In this document: one piece after another, positions 54,157 through 64,000 of the stretch | Layout of the letters: every line of letters begins with the position of its first letter | Numbering within the stretch: the first letter of the stretch is position 1 | Source of the DNA: Methanohalophilus levihalophilus | GTDB lineage: Archaea > Halobacteriota > Methanosarcinia > Methanosarcinales > Methanosarcinaceae | Length of the DNA: 64,000 bases | Assembly: GCF_017874375.1 (NCBI RefSeq) | Contig: NZ_JAGGLK010000001.1 | Coordinates: 1-64,000, forward strand | Reading direction: 5' to 3' | Notes under the pieces: generated by a model | Seen by the model: the letters and a program-made list of their open reading frames with translations, nothing else | Databases searched by the model: none | What the model was told of the DNA's origin: nothing | Translations under genes and position numbers: made by a program

Positions 54157-54196
54157 AAAAAAAACAGGAATTACAGGTGCAAAAGCACCTGCAATT
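54157..54196 (-). terminator. Strong hairpin/T8 terminator of the mcr operon
   Basis: On the minus strand AATTGCAGGTGC, loop TTTT, then GCACCTGTAATT (54196 to 54169) form a 12-bp stem with one mismatch. A T8 tract follows at 54164-54157. Confidence 0.85.
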
Positions 54197-54209
54197 AGAT
54201 ATTTCAAAT

Positions 54210-55928
54210 TTATTTTGCTGGAATGACGAGTGATCTTTCTCCAGCAGGCTCGAACTCTCTGAGAGCTCCTCTTCCGAACTCCTTCCTTGGTGCGGTGAAG
54301 TCGAAAGGCAGCAAGTCGTCTGCGAAACAGATCTTGATGAGTGGGTTGAGCGTGAATGCGTCCCCACGACCTGCGTGTGCAGCGGCTGCAATAGCGGTGT
54401 AACCACCCTGGTGACCTACGTTCATAGCGTAGTTTGGATAGTTTGGACCACGGAGTTCAGCTGGCAGACCTTCGTCTCCCTGGTAGGAGAGAGTGTTGGT
54501 TGCACCACACTGATCCTGCAGGTCGTATCCGAAGAAACCAAGACGGCCGTGGCCTTCCTTGTGGAGGTACATTGAAAGGTACCATGCGGAGAGACCTGCG
54601 TTTCCGTTTCCGGTTGCGAGGGATACTGCGCTACCTGCTGCAGCGGACATGACTGTTGCTCTCTGGGAACCACCAAAGTGGTCTTCGAGTGCTGTTGGGT
54701 ATTTCTCGTAGTTCTCAAGACCGTAGAGTGTGGATTCGGTTGCGATGTCTTTGACAACTTCAAGGGTTGCTTTGATCTTGTTGTCAGTACCCTTGTTTGC
54801 TGCACCATCGTACTTGTCGTTGATGTAGTCAACGTCATAGTAGAGGTTGTCGTCAAGGATGTTGTTGGTGTATGCAGCGGTTGCATACTGTGTGAAACCA
54901 ACACCACCAGACATGTAGGAACCGAGCCAGATCTGGTCGTAAAGCATACAGCCTGCACCGACTACCTCAAGGGGTATGTGTGCAGGATCTTCTGGGTCTA
55001 CACGGCTTGTCTGAATGATATCTGCCATGTTACCGAAGGTAATTCCTCCAGGCTCGTTTGGTGCACGTGCACGTCTTGCAGGAAGCATGTCACCCATGTT
55101 GACAACACCAGCGTGTTTTGCAGCAAAGGAAAGGTCAGCTACTGCTGCTTCACCGGCGCACATTCCATATGCTGAAATGTAGGACATACCTATTTGCATT
55201 GCAACCCATCTGCTGGTCTGACCACCGTCTGTAGTTCTGGTTACGATGGTTGGAATGTGAGCTGCCTGCCAGGTTGTCTTACCGATAGCGGCTTTGAGCT
55301 GTTCTGCCTGTTCTGCAGGGAACTGCTTGTTGATGTCAATGAGGAACTGGTCATCGATTTCATCTGCAAGTTCATCGTCACCGGTAAAGACCTTTACGTA
55401 ACAGTCATCCACGAGTGCTGGATGTGTTTCTACCATGTGTTCCTGAACGACTGCTCCACCAGGGAGTGCGTGGTTGAGGGTTTCAAGGTAGTGGTTGATG
55501 GTCTCCGGGGTAACTTCGAGGCCGAGACGCTTCTCGAGGGTCTCGTGTGCCATGTCCATACCGACAATTGTGGTTCTTCTGATGTCATCCCACATCTGCT
55601 GCATTGCAGCGTTGTTGACGTAGTGAAGGTCATCTGTTTCTACCATCATGTCAGTGCCGGAAATGAATGAAGGTGTGAGTGCTCTCTGTCCGAGTGGGAT
55701 ACCACCGCAGTGCATCATTGGGTTATATCCGACAAGACCCCTCTTTGAAGCCATTTCCTGGCCTGCTTTCTTCATTTCAAGTTTTCTTGGATTCTGGTCT
55801 ACACCAAGACGGTGGTACTTAATCCTCATATCGGTGATTTCGCCGCCTTCCATCTTGTTGGTGCCGTGTTCCTTTGTGAACTTAATTTCTAAATCTTTCT
55901 GGAACATTCTCTTTCTATCATCTGCCAT
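54210..55928 (-). CDS. mcrA: Methyl-coenzyme M reductase subunit alpha
   Basis: A 572-residue McrA, full length. It releases methane from methyl-CoM and coenzyme B at the nickel cofactor F430. The arginine methylated in other methanogens is the second Arg of [12 protein letters not shown] (residue 286 here). The His of AAKHAG (272) and the Gly before YDLQDQC (467) match the methyl-His and thioglycine sites. The C-terminal DDLLPFDF motif is intact. It is the last gene of mcrBDCGA. GAGGTGAT stands before ATG, and a strong terminator follows. Confidence 0.99.
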   Translation of the reverse strand: MADDRKRMFQKDLEIKFTKEHGTNKMEGGEITDMRIKYHRLGVDQNPRKLEMKKAGQEMASKRGLVGYNPMMHCGGIPLGQRALTPSFISGTDMMVETDDLHYVNNAAMQQMWDDIRRTTIVGMDMAHETLEKRLGLEVTPETINHYLETLNHALPGGAVVQEHMVETHPALVDDCYVKVFTGDDELADEIDDQFLIDINKQFPAEQAEQLKAAIGKTTWQAAHIPTIVTRTTDGGQTSRWVAMQIGMSYISAYGMCAGEAAVADLSFAAKHAGVVNMGDMLPARRARAPNEPGGITFGNMADIIQTSRVDPEDPAHIPLEVVGAGCMLYDQIWLGSYMSGGVGFTQYATAAYTNNILDDNLYYDVDYINDKYDGAANKGTDNKIKATLEVVKDIATESTLYGLENYEKYPTALEDHFGGSQRATVMSAAAGSAVSLATGNGNAGLSAWYLSMYLHKEGHGRLGFFGYDLQDQCGATNTLSYQGDEGLPAELRGPNYPNYAMNVGHQGGYTAIAAAAHAGRGDAFTLNPLIKICFADDLLPFDFTAPRKEFGRGALREFEPAGERSLVIPAK

Positions 55929-55938
55929 TTATATCACC

Positions 55939-56685
55939 TCAGAGTGGCTGGAAGCCATACTTGGTCCTCTGGTCAAATACCCTGTGAACCCACTCGATGA
56001 CTTCTGCGTCATCCCTGTAGGCTACATTGTCCACACGGTAGATGGTAGTTCTCTTTGCAGCTTCTTCGTCAGACATAGGTTTGCCCATGTCGACCTTCTT
56101 GTCGATTGGTCTTCCTACCTGATCCTTAACTGCCATGATCTGTCCGTTTTCAAGGACTGTCCTCTCAAGCATGTCAAACATTACACCATCTTCCTGGAGA
56201 CGGAGTGAGTGACCGTGGACAGTAGCGCCACGAAGGCTTGCAAGTGCTGGACAGGTCATTTCTGTCTCGAGCTGGAATTTTGCAATAGCTTCCATGTCCC
56301 TTTCACGGGCCTCAACGACCTGACGGCCGGAGAGTGTACCTGGGTCTACGCCTCTGAAGTTGATTGCAGCGTTGTATGACCTGAAGTATGGGGTGGAAGG
56401 TGCGTTGTACATTGAGTCTACAAACTGTACGTACCTTACCCTGTCACCAGCTTTTGCGCCAGCTGTAGGTTCGACGAGTTCACGGATTGAGCATTCTGGT
56501 TCACCCATTTCTGCAAGTGGTGGGTGGGTGCTTGGGTAGTCAGTACCTGGTGCACGGTGTCCAAGAACGGTTGTTAAGTCGTCATCAGAGATTTCCCTGA
56601 GCTTCTCAACATCACCGGACATGTGCTTCCTTCTGTTTTCTGCAACGGATGTTGCGCCTGGGTAGAATTGTGGTTCATATGCCAT
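55939..56685 (-). CDS. mcrG: Methyl-coenzyme M reductase subunit gamma
   Basis: A 248-residue McrG, which with McrA and McrB forms the (alpha-beta-gamma)2 enzyme. It opens AYEPQFYPGATSVAENRRKHM and has VLGHRAPGTDYPSTHPPL (about 39-56), SLRLQEDGVMFDMLER and VGRPIDKKVDMGKPM. An AGGAGTG RBS lies ahead of ATG. It is placed between mcrC and mcrA, 10 bases before mcrA, as in the conserved operon. Confidence 0.99.
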   Translation of the reverse strand: MAYEPQFYPGATSVAENRRKHMSGDVEKLREISDDDLTTVLGHRAPGTDYPSTHPPLAEMGEPECSIRELVEPTAGAKAGDRVRYVQFVDSMYNAPSTPYFRSYNAAINFRGVDPGTLSGRQVVEARERDMEAIAKFQLETEMTCPALASLRGATVHGHSLRLQEDGVMFDMLERTVLENGQIMAVKDQVGRPIDKKVDMGKPMSDEEAAKRTTIYRVDNVAYRDDAEVIEWVHRVFDQRTKYGFQPL

Positions 56686-56690
56686 AATGA

Positions 56691-57308
56691 TTACACTCCT
56701 CTATGATTGATTGATTTCATGGTGGAATTCACTGCTTTGACAAGTTCATTTAATTTGTCTCTAGGACAAGTTTCACCTCTTGTCACGCCAGTTACAATTT
56801 CCATCACTTTTCCCTTTGTCTGGATGTTATTTTCCTGTGGTTTCACCAGTCTTGTCTTAGTACCGATTTTAGCAAAATCCTCAAAATCGACCATAGTCTG
56901 AGTGACGACTACAGCGGGGACTTCTGCATATTTCAGTATTTCCCTGACCTTCTTCACAACGTGATCCCTGATATTTCCCGTGTGGATAACAGCCATCTTA
57001 TGCCTGTTGATCTGCTCTACTTCATCCGGGCTGATTCCAAATGAACCTGATTTCATTTCTGCATTAGGTTCCCCGGAACCGGTGTTGAGGACAAGTACAC
57101 TCACCTGGATGCCTTCTTTGCGCATTCCATAGGTGAGCTCACATACCGGTTTGGTAATGTGCCTTCTGCCGGGGCTCATAGCAACTGCAACAACATCGGT
57201 GTGTCCGGCTTCTGAAAGAGTGCCGCGCTGTGCAAGCCCTCCTCCACGGCCAAGACCCATACCGTGTCGGCAATCAACTACCTGAGTTTCCCGGTCAAAA
57301 GTTACCAT
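56691..57308 (-). CDS. mcrC: Methyl-coenzyme M reductase operon protein C
   Basis: A 205-residue McrC. It is not part of the purified reductase but has been linked to the ATP-dependent activation complex of MCR. The conserved opening is QVVDCRHGMGLGRGGGLAQRGT, followed by AMSPGRRHITKPVCELTYGM, VLVLNTGSGEPNAEM and the basic segment GTKTRLVKPQ. It lies 5 bases upstream of mcrG and 4 bases downstream of mcrD. Confidence 0.97.
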   Translation of the reverse strand: MVTFDRETQVVDCRHGMGLGRGGGLAQRGTLSEAGHTDVVAVAMSPGRRHITKPVCELTYGMRKEGIQVSVLVLNTGSGEPNAEMKSGSFGISPDEVEQINRHKMAVIHTGNIRDHVVKKVREILKYAEVPAVVVTQTMVDFEDFAKIGTKTRLVKPQENNIQTKGKVMEIVTGVTRGETCPRDKLNELVKAVNSTMKSINHRGV

Positions 57309-57312
57309 TTAA

Positions 57313-57807
57313 TTATGCCTCACTTTCCTCGGAGTTCAGTACAGTGATATTGTCCACTTTGCTTTTTGGATCATAAAGGCCCAGAAGCTTTGGATCAGCT
57401 CCCGGACCCCTTTTGGCGTAGTCTGAAACAGTTTGTTTCTTCTGGATGAAGAGTCCCTCCCGGAATTCAAATCCGAATGGAAGTACTCGCTCACATACTT
57501 CCCGGAGGTTTTCTTTTACATCTTCATCTTCTATTTCCAGACGTATCCTACCAACCAATACTGATAATTCAATATCGGTATCCCCAATCTGGATGTGCTC
57601 TCTTGAAGGGTGATTTACCACACTTCCTTTGGCAGGTCCGTATGGGACTTGAGTTGGCAATCGGGGTCCCTGAATAAAAGCCCTTATGATCCCATCGAGG
57701 TTGCTGATTTCAGTCAGCAACTCTTTAGCAGTTTCAGGTCTAACTAACCTGCTTGGGAAAATTTCGATTTGAATGGGATTTCCGTTATCTGAAGAAGTTT
57801 CTGTCAT
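57313..57807 (-). CDS. mcrD: Methyl-coenzyme M reductase operon protein D
   Basis: A 164-residue McrD. The family binds MCR during assembly or activation and is not a subunit of the mature enzyme. Typical features are IEIFPSRLVRPETAKELL (about 14-31), IQGPRLP, and the C-terminal PFGFEFREGLFIQKKQTVSDY and GLYDPKSK. It lies between mcrB and mcrC in the usual order. Confidence 0.97.
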   Translation of the reverse strand: MTETSSDNGNPIQIEIFPSRLVRPETAKELLTEISNLDGIIRAFIQGPRLPTQVPYGPAKGSVVNHPSREHIQIGDTDIELSVLVGRIRLEIEDEDVKENLREVCERVLPFGFEFREGLFIQKKQTVSDYAKRGPGADPKLLGLYDPKSKVDNITVLNSEESEA

Positions 57808-57835
57808 TGTGAAACCTTAACATCCTGTGACAATC

Positions 57836-59140
57836 TTAGAGAGATTCTGCGATCGCGTCAATGGGCTCTCTGAACTCTTTGATGGATCCAAACACGTCAC
57901 CAATGAGTCCTGATGTCTTTTCGATGGTAAACATCTGGGTACCTGCGTCAAGAGCAACTGCAGCGGATACACATGGAATTGCGAATCCTCTGGAGTGTCT
58001 GGTTACGACGTGGTTACCGTTGAATACACCTGGTCCACCGCCACCATAGATTGAGTGGCTGAAGAAGGAGAAACCGACTGCTGTACCCTGGATTCTTCCC
58101 ATGTCACAGCCTGGTAAACCTGTTTCCTTCTCAATGATATCGTTGAAGTAAAGAATTGTAGATGAAACGTTCTGAGCTGCCCTGCCAGCACCCACGTTTA
58201 CCATGGTTGCTGCAAGAAGACCTGCTGCTGCGTATGCGTTCCATGCGGATACATCGTTTGCTTTGTAGAACTTGTATCCGGAAGGTGCAGTCGCGTCAAC
58301 ACTGATTACACCATCTTCAATTGCCCTGCCAACGGTAGACTGAATCACAGTACCGATGGTACCGTCTTTGCCGTTCTCTTTAACGATGTCGTATACGACA
58401 TTGTTTGCGTTAAGACCCTGGCATGCAAATCCGAGAAGCTGGTGTCTCTCGAATGGACCTACTGCGTTACCCATTTCGAACATTCCAGTCTGTTCATAGA
58501 CTGAAGAAAGTGCTGCAGCGTTCATTGCCTTGCGGTGTGTGATTGCTGCAATGTGGTTTGTCATAATGTTCCTCAGGGAGTATCCCAGACCTTCGTTGTT
58601 CTGTGGGATATTGAGGATAGATGCGACGTTACCGCCCTTCATGTCCATTGTCTGTGGGTAGTTACCCCAAACAGCACCCTTTACGATTGGTGCATCGAAC
58701 ATGTCAACATTGTACATGTCAATGAGGGTCTGGACAACTGCAGCTGCACTGACTGTGAGGGAAGCAGTGTAATCTGCACCTGCATTGATCCTTGCGGTTG
58801 GAAGCTGTACGAGTAACTGCTTTCCGCCACTGAGGGTCTCAATGTTGGTGTCGTCACCATCTTCGACCATAACGAGTTCGTTTACTTTGTCAGCGATTGC
58901 TCCTGCATCGTCGACAATGTTGAAGTTCATTCCACGGCCGCTAATCTGGGCACCTTTGCCACCCATTTTACCGGTTGCGAGTGCCTTCTCGATTCCAGCG
59001 AGGTTGACAGCCACTGTTCTCTTGGTGTCGGTAATGATACGTTTGATGGCTGCGTTCCTTGTTGGAGCAAGGTCTGCAATATCAACGCCGCTTTCTAACA
59101 GTTTTCCTTTGTCACTGTAGATGTCTACTTTATCAGACAC
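57836..59140 (-). CDS. mcrB: Methyl-coenzyme M reductase subunit beta
   Basis: A 434-residue McrB, the length of characterised homologues. It opens [16 protein letters not shown] (initiator GTG read as Met) and contains [33 protein letters not shown], and the active-site region [20 protein letters not shown]. The longer frame to 59221 is not real: the GTG at 59140 follows a perfect AAAGGAGG by six bases, and the family starts there. It is the first gene of the mcrBDCGA operon. Confidence 0.98.
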   Translation of the reverse strand: MSDKVDIYSDKGKLLESGVDIADLAPTRNAAIKRIITDTKRTVAVNLAGIEKALATGKMGGKGAQISGRGMNFNIVDDAGAIADKVNELVMVEDGDDTNIETLSGGKQLLVQLPTARINAGADYTASLTVSAAAVVQTLIDMYNVDMFDAPIVKGAVWGNYPQTMDMKGGNVASILNIPQNNEGLGYSLRNIMTNHIAAITHRKAMNAAALSSVYEQTGMFEMGNAVGPFERHQLLGFACQGLNANNVVYDIVKENGKDGTIGTVIQSTVGRAIEDGVISVDATAPSGYKFYKANDVSAWNAYAAAGLLAATMVNVGAGRAAQNVSSTILYFNDIIEKETGLPGCDMGRIQGTAVGFSFFSHSIYGGGGPGVFNGNHVVTRHSRGFAIPCVSAAVALDAGTQMFTIEKTSGLIGDVFGSIKEFREPIDAIAESL

Positions 59141-59145
59141 GTATT

Positions 59146-59155
59146 TTCCTCCTTT
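59146..59155 (-). promoter_or_regulatory. Strong ribosome-binding site of mcrB
   Basis: AAAGGAGG on the minus strand, about six bases before the GTG at 59140. It decides the GTG start over the upstream ATG at 59221. Confidence 0.85.
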
Positions 59156-59292
59156 AGTTGTTGGTAAGAAATTCCCCATTTGGAAAACAACTACACTTGA
59201 GCGAGGACGATCTGGCGACACAATCCAATGGTAGCTAGAATTCCAGTCGGTTTTTCTTGAATGTAATGCACTTCAGCAATGTGACCTTTTAG

Positions 59293-59307
59293 GTTTAAAG
59301 CTTTTGG
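59293..59307 (-). promoter_or_regulatory. Candidate mcr promoter (BRE/TATA)
   Basis: On the minus strand, CCAAAAG followed by CTTTAAACC resembles BRE plus TATA. Transcription would start near 59270, giving an mcr leader of about 130 bases. Not confirmed. Confidence 0.45.
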
Positions 59308-59397
59308 ATTAGGTTCGAAGGTAGAAAGCAAATCTCCTGATTATTCGTTATGTTTTTGCAAATTTGGTGTAATATCAAGCCAACTTGACCACAACAG

Positions 59398-59409
59398 TTT
59401 AGTAATACC
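59398..59409 (+). promoter_or_regulatory. Candidate mmp10 TATA box (leaderless)
   Basis: TTTAGTAATACC is centred about 28 bases before ATG 59431. No Shine-Dalgarno sequence precedes that ATG, which suggests a leaderless mmp10 mRNA. Confidence 0.45.
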
Positions 59410-59430
59410 TTTTTCTACCTTCCCCACACC

Positions 59431-60663
59431 ATGGAGATTGTCGCAGATATCGGAGGCAGCCCGGGAGTAGATTGCAACGGTTTTTGTTCATACTGCTACT
59501 TCCGCAAAGTAAGGGATGTGCCACCCTTTGGATGTAAACATTGTTTTCCCTTTTCAAAGGGGTGTGATTACTGCACAAGAAGTATTAAGGAATCCTATCC
59601 GGGCTTCAAACCCTCTCAGGTTGTTATGCGGGAAGTATCCCAGTCTATTCATTTCTCGCAGGGTAATGTGGAAAAATTCACGGTAAGTGGTGGAGGGGAT
59701 ATAAGCTGCTACGAAGAGCTGCCGGATCTGGTATATTTCCTGTCCCAGTTCGAGCGACCCATTCATCTCGGTTATACCAGTGGTAAGGGTTTTAATTCCG
59801 TTGAAGAAGCAGATTTCTATATACATGCAGGTGTGACTGAAGTATCTTTTACGGTTTTTGCAACAGACCCTGATCTCAGACGCAAATACATGAATGACCC
59901 TGAACCGCAATCATCTCTTGAAGCTTTGCAACGTTTCTGCGAGTCATGTGAAGTTTATGCTGCAATTGTTGTAATACCTGGTGTTAATGATGCCGAAGTA
60001 CTTGACAGGACTTTGCAGGATCTCGAAGTCATGGGAGCAAAAGGTGCCATTCTAATGCGTTTTGCAAATTCCTTTAAGGAAGGTTTAATACTTGACAACG
60101 CTCCGGTTCTTGATGACATCACAACTCATAGTATTGAGGAATTCACTTCAATTGTACGCAATGCGGCTTCGAAGTATAATATAAGGATAACAGGCACTCC
60201 TCTTGAGGACCCCCTTATAGGTTGCCCCTTCGCTATAAGGAATGAACCTGATTATCTGGCCAAACTCCCTGAAATAACAAAAAAAGCTACTGTTCTCACC
60301 AGTATGGCTGCGCATCCGCGCCTTCAGGATATTTTTGACAGCCTTGGAGGGCAGGTCAACGTTGTGCCTGTGGGAAAGGACATCGGTTGTCTGATTACAA
60401 TCGGGGATTTCAGGAATCTGGATCTTTACGATCTTGAAGAGACTATTATAATACCCGGTCGAACACTTGCTCACGACAATGAGATCAAGGAAGCTTTGAG
60501 CAGGGATGGTGTTGACCGGCTTGTTCGACGTGGTCCTGACCAGCTCACTTACGACGGCGAAATGTCCATTGGACTTACAAAAGAAAAAGTGTTGAATTTT
60601 GAAGTTGAGCAATTCAGCGAGCTCATTCAGCAAATAAACGCTGTGGGAATGCCTCTTACATAA
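59431..60663 (+). CDS. mmp10: McrA arginine C-methyltransferase (methanogenesis marker 10)
   Basis: A 410-residue cobalamin-dependent radical SAM enzyme. In Methanosarcina and Methanococcus, Mmp10 adds the C5-methyl group to the McrA arginine. The radical SAM motif C-x3-C-x2-C lies in [11 protein letters not shown] near residue 15. A compact cysteine cluster follows ([15 protein letters not shown], about 34-48), as in this family. The C-terminal part (about 290-380) carries [17 protein letters not shown] and [11 protein letters not shown]. It is divergent from mcrB and shares its 290-bp promoter region. The 3' end overlaps polC by 8 bases. Confidence 0.96.
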   Translation: MEIVADIGGSPGVDCNGFCSYCYFRKVRDVPPFGCKHCFPFSKGCDYCTRSIKESYPGFKPSQVVMREVSQSIHFSQGNVEKFTVSGGGDISCYEELPDLVYFLSQFERPIHLGYTSGKGFNSVEEADFYIHAGVTEVSFTVFATDPDLRRKYMNDPEPQSSLEALQRFCESCEVYAAIVVIPGVNDAEVLDRTLQDLEVMGAKGAILMRFANSFKEGLILDNAPVLDDITTHSIEEFTSIVRNAASKYNIRITGTPLEDPLIGCPFAIRNEPDYLAKLPEITKKATVLTSMAAHPRLQDIFDSLGGQVNVVPVGKDIGCLITIGDFRNLDLYDLEETIIIPGRTLAHDNEIKEALSRDGVDRLVRRGPDQLTYDGEMSIGLTKEKVLNFEVEQFSELIQQINAVGMPLT

Positions 60664-63600
60664 AATCTGCAAGTCCCATCTGTTTTGAGCGGTCGTTGCT
60701 AAAGAGTGAGTCAATGTCCTTTCCGACCAGTTCTATTCTTTGTCGGGTGTAATCAGATACATTGTACTTCTCAGCGACCCTCATGGATACTTCAAGATAT
60801 TTCCTGACTGCTCCTTCGTGAACAGTGAGAATCACCCTGCCACCGCAGAATGGGCAGGTTCCGGTAAGAGGTGGTCTCCGGAATTTCCCCCCGCATTTGA
60901 CGCAGCGAGTTCCCTGTCTTGAAAATGCCCTAAGGTTTCCGAACATATCCGGCAGGAAGTGTGATACAAGAACTCTTTCCGCTACGTTTCCCACATCTAC
61001 GGCACGTATCTTGTTTCCGAGGGATAGCTGGGCATCCATTTTTTCCACCATGCTTCCAAGGGTTTTGTAGGCGCTTTTTTGTGGTCCGGCTGCAATGTCC
61101 GTCGTGTCGTGAGTAAACATGAAATTATCATATTGTTCCGGGGTTCCAAGGCGATTACCTACCAGATCCATGATGTCTTCAAGGTCTTTAGGATTTGTAA
61201 AATCCTGTGTTGCTTCATAGAACTCCAGAGGATAAGATGCAGCTACATCAATATTATGGGCTTCCTTATCCACTTCCTTCGGATCTATCCTACTGGTGAG
61301 CACAAGTGGGGCGTCCATTTGCCCTCCACGTTTGTCCGGAAGGAACTCGCGTGAAAAATTCAGCAGTCCGTCCATCAGTAGCATGACACAGTCCTCATCA
61401 CCATCACAGTTGCGTCTTTTTGCAGCGTGGAAAAACGGATGGGCATACCCGACAGAAGCTTTTGTAAATCCTACAAGCCTTCCCAGCACACCGGCGGAAG
61501 TGTGGGGAGCCAGGCCAATTAGCAAAACCCCGACAATATCTTCAAGGGTTTTTGCATTGTAGTAGGGTTCCTGATGGTAATATTTGACAAGCAAATCATC
61601 AATGAATCGGGTAGTATTGAGGATGTATTCCCCGCAGTCATAGGAAACTACTAAGTCCTGCACCCTGAGGCAGACAACCTGTTCATCTTTTTCCAGAGGA
61701 TTTCCGTGAATATCTTCTGAGTATCCAAGCTCCTGTAGTTTACTTACAGGAATTCCCAATTCTGACGCTCTTATGTGTGTAAGGGGTATGTCCGACATGT
61801 CGTACCTTACGGTTCCGTCCTTGAAAGTGAACAAATCATGTTTGGCACGAAGGATTCCCTTTTCAAGGGGTTCGGGACTCATGTTTTTTGACATCATTCG
61901 CTTGACGCCCTTGAAAACCTCAAGATTGTCTCTTTCCCCCAGCCTTTCAAAGGCTTTCTGGTATATCTGTTTGAAATCGATATTCCTTTTTGTTGTGCAG
62001 GTAGTGGTAGCCCCGCATTTGGGGCATACTTCCTTGTTAATCGAAAGTCCGCATCTGGGGCAGAATAGTTTTGGGACGGTGTGGGTTCCACATTCACATC
62101 TGAATTCATGGGTTTCCATTCCACATGAAGGGCATATGCGGTTTCCGATTTCTACTTTTATGTCGCCGGGTTTGCCGTTTGCCATTTCTTTGTAATCAAC
62201 AGCATTTGTCAGTTTTCGGGTATTTCCTCCTGCTTCTCCGATAGGGAAAAGAACATGTGGTGCAGGAGACATTTTGCGGCGGTTTGCTTTTTCAGGTCTT
62301 CCCATCCTTGCCCCAATTCTTATCGGAGCTCTGGCACGAACCGTCCATCCTGATAATTTGTTAACAGCATCAAGGGCCCCTGTTTCTTCAATAGTTTCCC
62401 ATCTTTTTTTCAGGTTTTCAGTAAGGCCAAGGCAGTGAATAAGAGGTAGTGGGTCATTGATGCAGATTCTGTCGTCCTCGATTGTGTGCTGCACCAGAAG
62501 TTTTTCCAGTATTGTTTTTGACACACCGTCGCAACACTTGGTGTAGGGGATGTAGAGTGATTCCTTGTTGTCACTTATTTCGGAATTTTCAACAATGCAA
62601 TTTGCAAGCTGGATAAATTCCTCCATTTCAATATCATGCCACAGGTATGTGAAAGAAGGATGTAGCGGTACGCCATGATTCTGGCATAGTTCAAGTGCTT
62701 TTTCCTGGGAAATGTTTGAAAGATCATTTTCGGTTTTTTCACCAAGGATTTTTTCATATTCCTGCACCCACCACTCGTAGCAGTAGGATGAAGGAATAAG
62801 AGGATGATTATTCTCAAGGAAATCGCCATAATTGATCAGGATTTCACCGATGTCTATTATAGACTCTACCTGTGAATGTAATTCAATGGCTGTTTCCTCG
62901 TCATCAATTCGAAGCACGTCACCTGAAAACAGTCTTACCGTGGGACCCTCAATTGAATCAACTGGTGCCATTCCTGCGGCTTTTCCCGGTCTTTCAACTT
63001 TCAGCTGGGTTCCCGCGACAATGAAACTGTCCATAATTACCATGCCAGCGGGACTGATGCCTGCTGCTGCAAAGGAAGTATTTCTTGAACGACCGTAACG
63101 CAACCTGAAACCGCCCGGTCTGGAGGGATGGGAAAAAACGGGTCTTCCTGCAATCAGATCCCGCATGTACTTGTCTTTTGGCTTGATGCCTTTCGTTTCC
63201 TCTTTTCCCTCGTCGTCCGAAGGAGTGGTACTAGCCATGAATTTCTCAAGCCAGTTCCAGCCATCAATCCCGAGCTTGTTTACGTGTTTCATTATTTTCG
63301 GGGCTTTTAGGGCCAGCCCTTCCGCGAGAACAAGTGCCATTCCACCCCTGAGGCGGTTTGTACCTACCCTGTCAAGGTTCCTATAACCTTCGACTTCCTC
63401 CTGCTCGGTGGGTTCCCCGTCAATGCATATGGGACAATTTTCAACAATAAGCCTGATTTCGGCCTCAGATGGCATGTACTGCAAGGTCGCAACACGGCGA
63501 TACATTAGGATTTCTTCCACATATCTCTCCACTTCTTCCTTGCGGGGTTTGTATCTGTCAATTCCCACGCCTCTTCGGACATAATCGCCGACTAGAACTG

Positions 63601-64000
63601 AAAGGGCCTGTGCGGTACCTCCGGCACTTCGGATAGGTCCTGCATAATAAATTCTTATAAATTGGGTTCCGTCATCGTTGTCGGATATTTCTACCCTGTC
63701 AATACCTTCAATGGGTGCAGCAACGACACCTTCTGTAAGCATTGCAACAGATGTGCGGATAGCGCTTTCAATAGCTTGCTCCTTGGTGTCAAAATTTCCA
63801 ACTTCTCCTTCGGCAATTGCCCTGCCAAGTGCAAGCGCAGCTTCTTCCCTTGACAGGTCAACTTCAAGCTCACGAATCTTGTCGGCAACACCCTCAACAC
63901 CCATGAGGTTTTCCACCCTGTCCGCCAGATCCTTTGCAATGGGAATTTCTACATGTGGTTTAGGATCTTTCCCGGATTCACGGGCTTTATTCGCAATTTC
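60656..64000 (-). CDS. polC: DNA polymerase D large subunit (DP2), 5'-truncated
   Basis: The frame is open to the window edge. A GTG at 63916 is only an internal Met/Val, and 28 more codons upstream ([10 protein letters not shown]...) continue the reading frame. About 1,114 residues are visible, nearly full length. Catalytic and metal sites include the [18 protein letters not shown] segment with its Asp cluster. Zinc-binding cysteines occur in [16 protein letters not shown] and [18 protein letters not shown], and again near the C-terminus ([14 protein letters not shown]). No intein is present. DP2 pairs with the exonuclease subunit DP1 to form the archaeal replicase. Confidence 0.97.
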   Translation of the reverse strand, partial: EIANKARESGKDPKPHVEIPIAKDLADRVENLMGVEGVADKIRELEVDLSREEAALALGRAIAEGEVGNFDTKEQAIESAIRTSVAMLTEGVVAAPIEGIDRVEISDNDDGTQFIRIYYAGPIRSAGGTAQALSVLVGDYVRRGVGIDRYKPRKEEVERYVEEILMYRRVATLQYMPSEAEIRLIVENCPICIDGEPTEQEEVEGYRNLDRVGTNRLRGGMALVLAEGLALKAPKIMKHVNKLGIDGWNWLEKFMASTTPSDDEGKEETKGIKPKDKYMRDLIAGRPVFSHPSRPGGFRLRYGRSRNTSFAAAGISPAGMVIMDSFIVAGTQLKVERPGKAAGMAPVDSIEGPTVRLFSGDVLRIDDEETAIELHSQVESIIDIGEILINYGDFLENNHPLIPSSYCYEWWVQEYEKILGEKTENDLSNISQEKALELCQNHGVPLHPSFTYLWHDIEMEEFIQLANCIVENSEISDNKESLYIPYTKCCDGVSKTILEKLLVQHTIEDDRICINDPLPLIHCLGLTENLKKRWETIEETGALDAVNKLSGWTVRARAPIRIGARMGRPEKANRRKMSPAPHVLFPIGEAGGNTRKLTNAVDYKEMANGKPGDIKVEIGNRICPSCGMETHEFRCECGTHTVPKLFCPRCGLSINKEVCPKCGATTTCTTKRNIDFKQIYQKAFERLGERDNLEVFKGVKRMMSKNMSPEPLEKGILRAKHDLFTFKDGTVRYDMSDIPLTHIRASELGIPVSKLQELGYSEDIHGNPLEKDEQVVCLRVQDLVVSYDCGEYILNTTRFIDDLLVKYYHQEPYYNAKTLEDIVGVLLIGLAPHTSAGVLGRLVGFTKASVGYAHPFFHAAKRRNCDGDEDCVMLLMDGLLNFSREFLPDKRGGQMDAPLVLTSRIDPKEVDKEAHNIDVAASYPLEFYEATQDFTNPKDLEDIMDLVGNRLGTPEQYDNFMFTHDTTDIAAGPQKSAYKTLGSMVEKMDAQLSLGNKIRAVDVGNVAERVLVSHFLPDMFGNLRAFSRQGTRCVKCGGKFRRPPLTGTCPFCGGRVILTVHEGAVRKYLEVSMRVAEKYNVSDYTRQRIELVGKDIDSLFSNDRSKQMGLADFM

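Noticed and set aside
54678-55670. Long reading frames antisense to mcrA (165 and 158 residues, Cys-rich)
   Set aside because: They mirror the codon bias of the highly expressed mcrA gene, have no RBS and no recognisable domain.
59141-59221. Extended mcrB start at 59221
   Set aside because: The family begins at the GTG at 59140, which has a perfect AAAGGAGG upstream. The 27 extra codons match nothing in McrB.
60656-64000. Intein in polC
   Set aside because: Polymerase D large subunits often carry inteins, but the visible length matches an uninterrupted protein and no intein splice motifs are apparent.

Overview
The window is a chromosomal segment of a methanogenic archaeon of the Methanosarcinales, most likely a methylotrophic, possibly halophilic member of the Methanosarcinaceae. 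The evidence is a complete mcrBDCGA operon, the Mmp10 McrA-arginine methylase, a two-subunit-type DNA polymerase D large subunit (DP2), CDP-archaeol synthase, TATA-box promoters (several apparently leaderless), a split CcmF for cytochrome c maturation (as in cytochrome-containing methanogens), and near-absence of TAG as a stop codon. Only 1 of the 52 genes I annotate ends in TAG, and one gene has an in-frame TAG. Both facts fit an organism that decodes UAG as pyrrolysine. Several secreted proteins are strongly acidic. I cannot prove the genus from this sequence.

Layout. 1-3.4 kb: 3' part of a giant surface protein (beta-helix repeats, four Fn3-like repeats, PGF-type C-terminal anchor). 3.6-6.4 kb: hybrid cluster protein and a polytopic membrane protein. 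6.5-9.8 kb (minus): three-gene MacB-like ABC system with a secreted CARDB-type protein. 10.2-14.2 kb: GNAT-YoaP protein, then two secreted or anchored acidic proteins that share an undescribed-looking ~60-residue repeat, followed by a membrane-anchored winged-helix regulator. 14.3-19.7 kb: VOC protein, G3E GTPase, CDGSH/ferredoxin protein, two methyltransferases and a CNNM-type protein. 19.7-29.3 kb: CorA, two rubredoxin-fused flavoenzymes, citrate synthase-aconitase pair, AlkD-like protein, cupredoxin lipoprotein and a small Cys-rich protein.

29.7-32.7 kb: a three-gene cohesin/dockerin cluster. 33.0-35.3 kb: a Tes-like radical SAM enzyme paired with an ArsM-type arsenite methyltransferase. 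35.4-43.8 kb: two histidine kinases, VTT and EamA membrane proteins, rtcA, a small secreted protein and a structured intergenic leader. Then tRNA-Leu(CAG) and a minus-strand housekeeping block (argF, purD, pyrE, carS).

47.9-49.9 kb: ccmF split into two genes, the first interrupted by an in-frame UAG. 49.9-54.1 kb (minus): a histidine kinase that has lost its phosphoacceptor histidine, then proB and proA. 54.2-59.1 kb (minus): mcrBDCGA with a strong hairpin/T8 terminator. Divergent from it is mmp10, whose product modifies McrA. The window ends inside polC (DP2), which overlaps the mmp10 3' end tail-to-tail.

The main candidates for undescribed biology are the UAG-interrupted ccmF half, the cohesin/dockerin trio, the shared-repeat secreted pair with its membrane regulator, and the radical SAM-ArsM pair. 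No IS element, CRISPR array or prophage was seen.
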